Positions 37,015 through 44,158 of a DNA stretch of 64,000 nt are shown piece after piece. The position numbers and the translations under genes were made by a program. The stretch is from the NCBI GenBank assembly GCA_016786705.1, contig JAEUVV010000006.1:124001-188000 (forward strand), read 5' to 3'. The stretch is from Taibaiella sp. (GTDB lineage Bacteria; Bacteroidota; Bacteroidia; Chitinophagales; Chitinophagaceae). The notes under the pieces are model-generated. The model searched no databases. It was not told where the DNA came from and saw nothing but the letters and a program-made list of their open reading frames with translations. Each line of letters opens with the position of its first letter. Within the stretch, counting starts at the first letter, position 1.

Positions 37015-37092
37015 CTAAAATTTTTCAGGCTTCAGCAATACGTAAACGATGTAGGCGAACACAAAGATTGCCAGGATAAATAATGCGGCCAT
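37015..37092 (-). CDS. kdpF: potassium-transporting ATPase subunit F
   Basis: A 25-residue peptide starting at the ATG at 37092: one membrane helix (ALFILAIFVFAYIVYVLL) and a short basic tail KPEKF. Its length, the single helix and the LLKPEKF ending match KdpF, the small lipid-like subunit that stabilises the KdpABC complex. It is too short for most gene callers. Confidence 0.8.
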   Translation of the reverse strand: MAALFILAIFVFAYIVYVLLKPEKF

Positions 37093-37106
37093 TTTTTCTT
37101 ATTTAT

Positions 37107-37155
37107 GTGTGTAATAAGTGAAAAGTGAAATGTGAGAAGTGGTAAGTTAAATGTG
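37107..37155. repeat. Short purine-rich repeat tract
   Basis: AATAAGTGAAAAGTGAAATGTGAGAAGTGGTAAG-like units between kdpF and the preceding 27-codon ORF. Same family as the longer tracts. Confidence 0.65.
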
Positions 37156-37167
37156 TTTTTAGGAATA

Positions 37168-37251
37168 TCATATTTCTTCAAAGAAGCGAATGGATTTGTA
37201 AAAAAGCCAGAAGCAAAGAAGGCCGGCGAGCAGTAGTATAATTGTAAGCAT
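37168..37251 (-). CDS. 27-residue single-pass membrane peptide
   Basis: An ATG at 37251 gives a 27-residue peptide: helix LTIILLLAGLLCFWLFY followed by KSIRFFEEI. Size and layout resemble KdpF. It lies 22 bases after the preceding hypothetical gene and is probably co-transcribed. It may be a second KdpF-like subunit; this is inference from shape and position. Confidence 0.55.
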   Translation of the reverse strand: MLTIILLLAGLLCFWLFYKSIRFFEEI

Positions 37252-37273
37252 AATATTTATTTTTTAGATGGAC

Positions 37274-37633
37274 TTAAATACCTGATTTGTATACCTGGTT
37301 TACATAGCTGGAGTAAAGGGTTAGGGGCACTTTACTGAAGGTCCTTGACCTTTCCCCGGCGCTACAGGGATAGAGGATATTGTCCAGCGAAAAGATGAAT
37401 ATATTTTCTATCGCGTTTTTAATAGTCCGCGCTCCCCTGGTATAAATCCTATCGACCAGTTGCAAACATTTTTCCAGCATCAATTCATCATGCTGTGCTG
37501 CCATTTTACGCGTATATACCGTGATGATACGGACCAGGGCAAAAGGATTATTTCTGGCCCCTTCATTTGTAATTGCTGCGGTGACTTCAGGTAGTGCCGT
37601 GCATACCACCACTACGGCTTCATTCTGGTTCAT
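37274..37633 (-). CDS. conserved hypothetical protein leading the kdp operon
   Basis: A 119-residue soluble, mostly helical protein with no signal peptide and no motif I can name: EAVVVVCTALPEVTAAITNEGARNNPFALV, then MLEKCLQLVDRIYTRGARTIKNAIEN. It is the first gene behind the sigma-54-like promoter at 37664-37678 and precedes the small Kdp peptides. Its place suggests a role in Kdp function or control, but none is established. Confidence 0.7.
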   Translation of the reverse strand: MNQNEAVVVVCTALPEVTAAITNEGARNNPFALVRIITVYTRKMAAQHDELMLEKCLQLVDRIYTRGARTIKNAIENIFIFSLDNILYPCSAGERSRTFSKVPLTLYSSYVNQVYKSGI

Positions 37634-37663
37634 TTATGATGTCTTTTGTTTGCTATAGGAATA

Positions 37664-37678
37664 GCCAATCCTATGCCA
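37664..37678 (-). promoter_or_regulatory. Candidate sigma-54 promoter of the kdp operon
   Basis: The minus strand reads TGGCATAGGATTGGC followed by T. It has the invariant GG at -24 and GC at -12 with exactly ten bases between. Against TGGCACG-N4-TTGC the differences are C to T, G to A and T to G. The ATG at 37633 lies 30 bases beyond the element. No TAnnTTTG box is seen in this leader. A GAFTGA-containing sigma-54 activator is encoded just upstream. Confidence 0.6.
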
Positions 37679-37752
37679 GCTCAAATAAATACTTTCTAAA
37701 AAATTGATTACCAATATATTAAAAACACAAAGTACATTTCAAGCAAACAAAA

Positions 37753-37773
37753 AGCCTATCAAAATGATAGGCT
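37753..37773 (-). terminator. Terminator of the kup-response regulator operon
   Basis: AGCCTATC (37753-37760) pairs with GATAGGCT (37766-37773). On the minus strand a TTTTTG run follows. Confidence 0.85.
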
Positions 37774-37796
37774 CTTTATCAAAACGGAATAGCAGA

Positions 37797-39161
37797 TCAC
37801 TGGATCTTATATTCCTCTATTTTCCTGTATAAAGTCGCGATACCGATTTCCAGGAGCCGGGCTGCTTCGGCCTTGTTACCCTGGGTATGGTTCAGGATCT
37901 TAAGAATATGCAGCTTTTCTACACTTTGCAGGGAGAAAGCAGAAAGTTGTTTACCCGTTTGGGCGGTAGCGTTTACCTGGAGCGCTACGGGCAGGTCGGC
38001 TACCGATAAACTATCCTCCCCGGACAGGACCATAGCCCGTTCTATTACATTCTTTAACTCCCGGATATTGCCATTCCAGGTATGCTGCATCAATGCCTTC
38101 AGGCAATCCGGTTGTATTGCCTTGACGGGTTTATTCATTTTGCAAGCAAAGTGTTGTATAAAATGCAGGGCCAGTAATTCTATGTCCGTTGTCCTTTCCC
38201 TTAATGCGGGCAGCTCGATCTGGAAAACGGAAATACGGTAAAACAAGTCTTCACGAAAATGGCCTTGTATTATTTCTTCTTTCAGGTCCCGGTTAGTAGC
38301 CGCTATAATACGTACATTTACCTTCGTGGGCTTGGTTTCCCCAACTTTTATAAACTCCCCGGATTCTATTACCCGCAGCAGTTTTGCCTGGAGCTCCAGG
38401 GCCATTTCACCTATCTCGTCCAGGAATATAGTACCATGGTCCGCTTCTTCAAACAGGCCTTTCTGGTCTTTTAGCGCACCGGTAAATGCACCGGATTTGT
38501 GCCCGAACATTTCACTCTCTAAAAGATCTTTGCTGAATGCCGCGCAATTAATAGCAACGAAATGCTGTTGCCTGCGGCTGCTTTCCTGGTGGATCGCTTG
38601 TGCAAAAACTTCTTTCCCCGTACCGGTTTCACCGGTCAAAAGTACAGCCGTATCTGCCTGTGCTACCTTTTTTGCAAGCGCTACTGCCTGTAAAATAGCA
38701 TTAGAACGCCCGATAATACGATCAAAAGAAGGCTTACTTCCTGCATTCTTCGCCAATTCCAGCAGGCTTTTGGACCGGTCTGCCTTTTCTATTGCTTTGT
38801 AGAGCAGCGGAATGATGCGGTTATTGTCATCTCCTTTAGTAATATAATCAAAGGCCCCGTTTTTTATAGCCTGTACCCCATCCGGGATATTTCCATAAGC
38901 CGTAAGCAAGATGATCTCAATTGCCGGGAATCTTTCCTTGATCGTCTTTGAAAGTGCTACCCCACTGGCATCCGGCAGCTTCACATCACACAGCACCACA
39001 TCAATATCGGATTGTCCCAAATGTTTCAGCCCGGATTTAGCATCAGGAGCCTGCAGCACCTCAAACCCTTCCAGGCTGATGATCCTTGCCAGTAATGTCC
39101 TTAGCTTTTCTTCATCATCTATGATCAACACTTTCTTTACCTTATTCATTCCGCAAGGCAT
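37797..39161 (-). CDS. sigma-54-dependent response regulator (NtrC family)
   Basis: A 454-residue activator: receiver domain with phospho-acceptor in VVLCDVKLPD (Asp55 counted from the ATG at 39149), AAA+ domain with Walker A GETGTGKEVFA and the sigma-54 contact loop GAFTGA, then a C-terminal Fis-type helix-turn-helix (NKAEAARLLEIGIATLYRKI). The ATG at 39161 overlaps the kup stop as TAATG, so translation is coupled; a second ATG at 39149 is also good. Its likely target is the sigma-54-type promoter just downstream, ahead of the kdp genes. The cognate kinase may be the HAMP/PAS kinase at the operon's end. Confidence 0.92.
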   Translation of the reverse strand: MPCGMNKVKKVLIIDDEEKLRTLLARIISLEGFEVLQAPDAKSGLKHLGQSDIDVVLCDVKLPDASGVALSKTIKERFPAIEIILLTAYGNIPDGVQAIKNGAFDYITKGDDNNRIIPLLYKAIEKADRSKSLLELAKNAGSKPSFDRIIGRSNAILQAVALAKKVAQADTAVLLTGETGTGKEVFAQAIHQESSRRQQHFVAINCAAFSKDLLESEMFGHKSGAFTGALKDQKGLFEEADHGTIFLDEIGEMALELQAKLLRVIESGEFIKVGETKPTKVNVRIIAATNRDLKEEIIQGHFREDLFYRISVFQIELPALRERTTDIELLALHFIQHFACKMNKPVKAIQPDCLKALMQHTWNGNIRELKNVIERAMVLSGEDSLSVADLPVALQVNATAQTGKQLSAFSLQSVEKLHILKILNHTQGNKAEAARLLEIGIATLYRKIEEYKIQ

Positions 39162-41146
39162 TAATGCTGGTTAACTTTACGTTTTAAGCTGAAGCCTTTC
39201 ACCGGCTGGTAAACTAAAGGTATATGCTCGATCAATACATCATTCTTATCCAGGCCGAAGGCGTCTTCATCTTTTTGGGCTAGTTTTTTGAGGAAGAAAT
39301 AAGACTTTAAGATCATACCTTCTTTTATTGCAAATTCATTATCCACCGAAAGGTATTTTTCCATAATGATGAATTTGAAATCAATAGCCGGGTTATATCT
39401 CGTACTCCCATTATTTTTAAGGTGTAGGTTTAGTTCCTGATCAGCGATCAGGTCATCTATGATTTTTTCAAAGTATAGCTCTGTTTTAGGTTGAATACGG
39501 AAACCGATATTCAACACAATCTTGATCACTTTATCATCTACCAGCTCAGTCACTTCATAGTCCAGCGTGTAGGGATGATTGGTCCGGTTGATGTGGAAGA
39601 ACCAGTATACATCAGCCCGCTTAGGCTTTTTATCGAATATGGATTTGATCACCCTTGCTTCGATCTGGTCGCGCCGGTCGGCTTTGGTCAGGTAAATCAG
39701 GTGGGTAGCGAATTTAGGAATCTCCGTATCATTGCTTAGGGTCGCCAATTGATGGGCGTGTTTACCCAGGTCTTCAAACTTGGTATACCGATTATTGATC
39801 TTGCGCCCAAAATAAGTAATATACATCACGATGAAAAAGATACCGCCGCCAAACACCGTGATATAGCCCCCTTCCCGGAATTTAATAACATTGGCCACGA
39901 AAAATGAGATCTCGATCAGCGCGAATACCAGCAGGAAAGTATAAACAAGCAGTTTATTCCACTTTAATTTATACAGCATAAAATAGGATAAGAGAATCGT
40001 AGTGGTCATCATGGCCAGGGTAATGGCCAGGCCATAGGCGGCTTCCATTTTGGAAGAGCTCTGGAAATACAGGATCACTAAGACACAACCGATCCAGAGT
40101 AAATTATTGACACTGGGAATATAGATCTGGCCTTTGGTTTCAGACGGCTGTTTCACACCGACCCGCTGCCAGAAGTTGAGGTTGATGGCTTCATTAATAA
40201 GTGTAAAAGAGCCGCTGATGAGAGCCTGTGAAGCGACGATCGCCGCCAGTGTGGCAATTAAGATGCCCGGTATCAAAAACCATTCCGGCATCATCTCAAA
40301 AAACGGGTTACGGCCTTCCAAAAGCGTGCCACCGCTATTCAACAACCAGGCCGCCTGGCCCAGGTAGTTCACGATAAGGCATACTTTCACAAAGGCCCAG
40401 GTGATCCGGATATTGGCCCGGCCACAGTGCCCGAGATCGGAATACAAAGCCTCGGCACCGGTAGTACATAAAAATACCGCGCCCAGGATCCAGAAGCCTT
40501 TGGGATAATGCGTCAATAACTCGTAGGCATAATAGGGGTTCAGCGCCCTGATCACACCAGGTGACTGCAGGACCTGGCTCAGGCCGATCAGCAGCAGAAC
40601 CAGGAACCACAAGGCCATGATGGGCCCAAAGGCTTTACCTACGGTATGCGTACCGAATCTTTGTACAAAAAATATGAGCGAGATCACGCCGATCACGATC
40701 GGGACAACAGGTATATGCCCGACACCGTCGATCATTTCCAGCCCTTCAATCGCCGAGGTTACAGATATCGCAGGGGTAATCATCCCATCGGCCAGCAATG
40801 CGGCCGCACCGATCATGGTAGGAATGGCCAGTCTTTTGCCATAGCGCCGTACTAATGAGTAAAGGGAGAAAATACCCCCCTCACCCTGGTTATCCGCTTT
40901 AAGCGTCAACCAAACGTATTTAATCGTGGTTTGCAGCACCAGGGTCCAGAAGACGCAGGAAACGCCGCCCAGTACTAAAAGTTCAGAGATCTGCCGCTCG
41001 CCGATGATGGCCTTAAAGGTGTAAAGCGGGCTGGTGCCGATGTCGCCATAGATAATACCGAGCGCGACAATTAAGGAAGCAAAGGTGACCTTTGCGGCCC
41101 CGTGCAATGATTGGTGTTGATTTGTAGCGGATGAATTTCCTTGCAT
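39161..41146 (-). CDS. kup: low-affinity potassium uptake protein Kup (KUP/HAK/KT family)
   Basis: A 661-residue K+/H+ symporter. The N-terminus is diagnostic: GIIYGDIGTSPLYTFKAIIG, then NQGEGGIFSLYSLVRRY and PAISVTSAIEGLE. About twelve membrane helices are followed by a C-terminal cytosolic domain of about 200 residues (TKADRRDQIEARVIKSIF). Its stop overlaps the start of the sigma-54 regulator, so the constitutive-type K+ uptake gene and the regulator share a transcript. Confidence 0.96.
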   Translation of the reverse strand: MQGNSSATNQHQSLHGAAKVTFASLIVALGIIYGDIGTSPLYTFKAIIGERQISELLVLGGVSCVFWTLVLQTTIKYVWLTLKADNQGEGGIFSLYSLVRRYGKRLAIPTMIGAAALLADGMITPAISVTSAIEGLEMIDGVGHIPVVPIVIGVISLIFFVQRFGTHTVGKAFGPIMALWFLVLLLIGLSQVLQSPGVIRALNPYYAYELLTHYPKGFWILGAVFLCTTGAEALYSDLGHCGRANIRITWAFVKVCLIVNYLGQAAWLLNSGGTLLEGRNPFFEMMPEWFLIPGILIATLAAIVASQALISGSFTLINEAINLNFWQRVGVKQPSETKGQIYIPSVNNLLWIGCVLVILYFQSSSKMEAAYGLAITLAMMTTTILLSYFMLYKLKWNKLLVYTFLLVFALIEISFFVANVIKFREGGYITVFGGGIFFIVMYITYFGRKINNRYTKFEDLGKHAHQLATLSNDTEIPKFATHLIYLTKADRRDQIEARVIKSIFDKKPKRADVYWFFHINRTNHPYTLDYEVTELVDDKVIKIVLNIGFRIQPKTELYFEKIIDDLIADQELNLHLKNNGSTRYNPAIDFKFIIMEKYLSVDNEFAIKEGMILKSYFFLKKLAQKDEDAFGLDKNDVLIEHIPLVYQPVKGFSLKRKVNQH

Positions 41147-41233
41147 CTTTAATCAAAATATTATGCTACAAAGTTGTTTTTGATTTCATCAAGAGCTTAT
41201 AAAAATAGCGCTGCAGGATATAAAGAAAATATA

Positions 41234-41267
41234 AAGAAGACATAAAGGCCAGGCTTTATGTCTTCTT
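41234..41267. terminator. Strong hairpin terminator
   Basis: AAGAAGACATAAAG (41234-41247) pairs perfectly over 14 bp with CTTTATGTCTTCTT (41254-41267). It terminates the HTH-pentapeptide gene on the minus strand, ahead of the kup promoter region. Confidence 0.85.
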
Positions 41268-41289
41268 CTGCATAGTTTTCCCGGCACTT

Positions 41290-42186
41290 TTACTCCGGGA
41301 TCAGGGTAACACCGCTCAGGTCTGCTTCATTGCTTTTCAAAAACGCGTAAGTTATTTTATCCACCCTGCAATCTATAAATTGTACCTTTTTGAATTTCCG
41401 GTTATACTTAAAGAAACTGTTTAAGATAGTGGCATTTTGAAATTTAACGCCATAAAAAGCACAGTTTTCAAAGTGACAATTTTCTATATTGCCTTCAAAT
41501 ACCACATCGCTGATACCCGTATTCCTGAAGGTGGTAAACTTCCATAAAGTGCCCTGGAGTTTATTTCGTTCAAAGTACCCATCGGTTATCGTGGCTCCCG
41601 AAAAGTCTGCCCCGGAAAAGTCGCATTCGCCAATATTATTTTTTAATAATTCGGTTGTTACAAAGGAGCAATTATTGAATTGATTATTTAAAAGATTAGA
41701 GGCCTGTATTTTACTTTTGCAGATATTTGAAGCCGAAAAATCACAGCGTTCAATATTATTTTTAGCGAGCATAAGTCCTGAAAGGTCCGAATCTATAAAT
41801 TTACAATCTTTCATATTGGAAGCGCTAAACTTTTCTTTCAGGTTTTTCAAACCGGAAAAATCTGCATCGACCCAATTGCCCTGCGACATGTTCCAGTTCA
41901 TTTCAAAATTATCCGTTTCTCTTGTATTTTGACCCTCCGGTATTTCATGGTTTGCGGCTCCCGGTTCAGTCGCCCGGAAACTGTCGGAAAAGTAATTGAG
42001 GTCCACCCCAAGAATCCCGGCGAGCTGGTTCAGGGTAGACAGGTCGGGCATTGATTCGCCGCGCTCCCATTTACCGACAGCCTGGGGACTAATGGAAACC
42101 TGTTGCGCAAGCTCTGCCTGCGAAAGGTTATTTTTCTTTCTTGCTTCGGAAATTTTATTACCGATCGATTTGGGATGTAGTATCAT
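41290..42186 (-). CDS. XRE-type HTH regulator fused to pentapeptide repeats
   Basis: A 298-residue two-domain protein. Residues about 8-65 form a Cro/C1-type helix-turn-helix (KISEARKKNNLSQAELAQQVSISPQAVGKWERGES). Residues about 95-290 are pentapeptide-like repeats with a Phe/Leu centre (CDFSGADFSGATITDGYF, CHFENCAFYGVKFQNATI), forming a right-handed quadrilateral beta-helix. Such helices can mimic DNA or bind proteins. It lies between kup and the KdpE gene. Two 17-base direct repeats just upstream are likely operator sites. Target genes are unknown. Confidence 0.88.
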   Translation of the reverse strand: MILHPKSIGNKISEARKKNNLSQAELAQQVSISPQAVGKWERGESMPDLSTLNQLAGILGVDLNYFSDSFRATEPGAANHEIPEGQNTRETDNFEMNWNMSQGNWVDADFSGLKNLKEKFSASNMKDCKFIDSDLSGLMLAKNNIERCDFSASNICKSKIQASNLLNNQFNNCSFVTTELLKNNIGECDFSGADFSGATITDGYFERNKLQGTLWKFTTFRNTGISDVVFEGNIENCHFENCAFYGVKFQNATILNSFFKYNRKFKKVQFIDCRVDKITYAFLKSNEADLSGVTLIPE

Positions 42187-42248
42187 ATGCTTCTATTTTT
42201 TGGTACCACAAAGTTGGCCTTATGCATCAGCTACTGCCAAATAAATAC

Positions 42249-42286
42249 CGCTACTTATAGTTGTTCCGGCGCTACTTATAGTTGTT
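42249..42286. promoter_or_regulatory. Two 17-base direct repeats, 21-base period
   Basis: CGCTACTTATAGTTGTT occurs exactly at 42249-42265 and again at 42270-42286. A 21-base period places both on the same face of the helix. They lie in the leader of the HTH-pentapeptide gene and downstream of the KdpE gene, so they are probable regulator-binding sites. Confidence 0.75.
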
Positions 42287-42326
42287 TTCAGGCAACCAAA
42301 GGTTGTTTTTGCCTATAAAGCGCTCA

Positions 42327-43007
42327 TTAGCAGAACCTGTAGCCCACACCGCTTTCTGTAATAATATGTTGGGGCTTATTGGGCTGCTCTTCTATTTTCT
42401 TACGCAGGGTGCCTACGAACACCCGCAGGTATTGGGTCTCGGCCTGGTAGCCCACGCCCCAGATTTCTTTAAGAATAAACTGGTGGGTCAGCACGCTGCC
42501 TTCATGCTTGAAGAATAGGGCCATCAGGCTGTATTCTGTAGAAGTCAGTTTTACAATTTCGCCATTCTTCTTCAGCGTCCGGGCAGTAAGATCAATTTCC
42601 AGGTCGCCTATGGCCTGTACCGTATCATGGTTATCGATCAGCTGGTTGCGGCGCATAGCGGCACGAATCCTGGCCAGCAGTTCGGCGGTGCGGAAAGGTT
42701 TGCTGAGGTAGTCCGTAGCGCCATTGTCCAATGCGGTGACGATATCATGCTCGGTATTTTGTACCGAGAGGATGATAATGGATTTATTGTACCATTCCCG
42801 TAAAGTTTTTAAAAGTTCATGGCCGCTGGTATCGGGCAGGCCCAGGTCCAGCAGGATCAGGTCGGGCGGGTGGTTAGCTGCCATAGCCAGGCTCTGCTTG
42901 CCGGTTTCTGCCTGCTGCACCTGGTAGCCGTTACTTTCCAGGCTTATCTCCAGCAGTTTCCTGATCTGTGGCTCATCATCAATCACCAGGATGGTACTTT
43001 TATTCAT
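42327..43007 (-). CDS. kdpE: response regulator KdpE (OmpR family)
   Basis: A 226-residue OmpR-type regulator: receiver domain with phospho-acceptor Asp54 (DLILLDLGLPD) and acidic pocket VIDDEPQ, then a winged-helix DNA-binding domain (LTSTEYSLMALFFKHEGSVLTHQFILKEIWG). QTQYLRVFVGTLRKKIE, here as AETQYLRVFVGTLRKKI, is typical of KdpE. Its ATG lies within the end of the DUF4118 kinase gene (8-base overlap), so they form a two-component operon. Confidence 0.9.
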   Translation of the reverse strand: MNKSTILVIDDEPQIRKLLEISLESNGYQVQQAETGKQSLAMAANHPPDLILLDLGLPDTSGHELLKTLREWYNKSIIILSVQNTEHDIVTALDNGATDYLSKPFRTAELLARIRAAMRRNQLIDNHDTVQAIGDLEIDLTARTLKKNGEIVKLTSTEYSLMALFFKHEGSVLTHQFILKEIWGVGYQAETQYLRVFVGTLRKKIEEQPNKPQHIITESGVGYRFC

Positions 43008-44064
43008 GCTTCAGGTTGTTTAAGTAAGTGGTTTCCGCAGGAATCATTACGGTAAAGGTAGCGCCGCCGCTTGAATTATTGCTCAAATGTACGGAACCGT
43101 TCTGGGCTTCGGCAAAACCTTTGACGATGGATAAGCCCAGGCCGCTGCCCCCGGTCTTGCTATGCGGCAGGCGGTAGAATTTATCAAAGAGCAAAGAGAT
43201 TTCTGCTTCGGGAATGCCTTTACCATTATCGCTGATGCTGATCATACAGGCTTCGGCCTCATGCCGGACGATGATCTCTACCTGGCTGCCGGCAGGGGTA
43301 TAATGCACCGCGTTGTGTAAGAGGTTCAGCAGGATCTGTTCGGTAAAGCCAATGTCAAGCTTGAACAAGGGCAGGGGTTCGGTTTCTTTAAAAATAAAGG
43401 TATGCTGTGTGGCCTCAATTTTTTGCAGGGCATTATTCACCAGTTCGTTCATATCGCACCAGTCCCTCTTGGCTTGCAGCATACCACTTTCGAGGCGGCT
43501 CATATTGAGGATATTTTCTACCTGCCGGTTGAGGCGCATACCGGCGATGTCGATATCATTGAGCAGGTCGAGCTGCTGGGGCTGGCTGAGCTTGTCTTTA
43601 TTGTCTTTTAGCGTATCTACGGTGCCCAATATAGTGGCTATAGGTGTCCTGAGCTCATGTGATAAAGAGTTGAGCAGGGTATTGTAGAGTTTGATCGTGT
43701 TTTCTTTTTCTTCTTTATCGCGGGCTTTCTTTTCGGCCTGGCGGATTTTGAAAGTAAGGACAGAATTCAGCAAGGCTACGAAGAAGTAGGACAGGAACAT
43801 GAGCAGGTCCTCGGTGTTGCTGATGTCGAGCGTGAACAAGGGCGGGATGAAGCAGTAGTTCCAGATAAAGGCGCTGAGCAGGGCGGAGATCAATACCGGC
43901 AGTATGTCGAAAAGCATGGCTACTACGGAGACGGTGAGGAGCAGTGCCAGGGCTGCCGCGCGGTAGTTGAGCTCGGCTTTAAAGTAAAAGCAGATAGCGG
44001 ACACGAGTAAGATGGCCGCTATGCTGATGAGGTATTGCCGGGTGTGTGCCTGCGGGGTTTTCAT
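43000..44064 (-). CDS. DUF4118 sensor histidine kinase (C-terminal half of KdpD)
   Basis: This 354-residue kinase corresponds to the C-terminal half of KdpD. The four-helix DUF4118 membrane region occupies about residues 12-105, with the block FIWNYCFIPPLFTLDI typical of KdpD. A short coiled coil leads to HisKA with His136 (SLSHELRTPIATILGT) and an ATPase domain (ISDNGKGIPEAEISLLFDKFYR, GGSGLGLSIVKGF). The KdpD and USP cytosolic domains are missing; they are encoded separately at 29401-30525. A TACTTTTG promoter box lies upstream. Confidence 0.9.
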   Translation of the reverse strand: MKTPQAHTRQYLISIAAILLVSAICFYFKAELNYRAAALALLLTVSVVAMLFDILPVLISALLSAFIWNYCFIPPLFTLDISNTEDLLMFLSYFFVALLNSVLTFKIRQAEKKARDKEEKENTIKLYNTLLNSLSHELRTPIATILGTVDTLKDNKDKLSQPQQLDLLNDIDIAGMRLNRQVENILNMSRLESGMLQAKRDWCDMNELVNNALQKIEATQHTFIFKETEPLPLFKLDIGFTEQILLNLLHNAVHYTPAGSQVEIIVRHEAEACMISISDNGKGIPEAEISLLFDKFYRLPHSKTGGSGLGLSIVKGFAEAQNGSVHLSNNSSGGATFTVMIPAETTYLNNLKHE

Positions 44065-44095
44065 ATGCTTTGTTATTGCTGGTGGTGTGCAGGTT

Positions 44096-44103
44096 CAAAA
44101 GTA
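44096..44103 (-). promoter_or_regulatory. -7 box for the DUF4118 kinase-kdpE operon
   Basis: TACTTTTG on the minus strand, 31 bases before the kinase ATG. It is a housekeeping-type box, in contrast to the sigma-54-like kdp promoter. Confidence 0.5.
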
Positions 44104-44158
44104 GGGGAAAAAGGAATAGCAAAATCCTTATTGCTTTAGCTCTAAATGCATTAATTCA

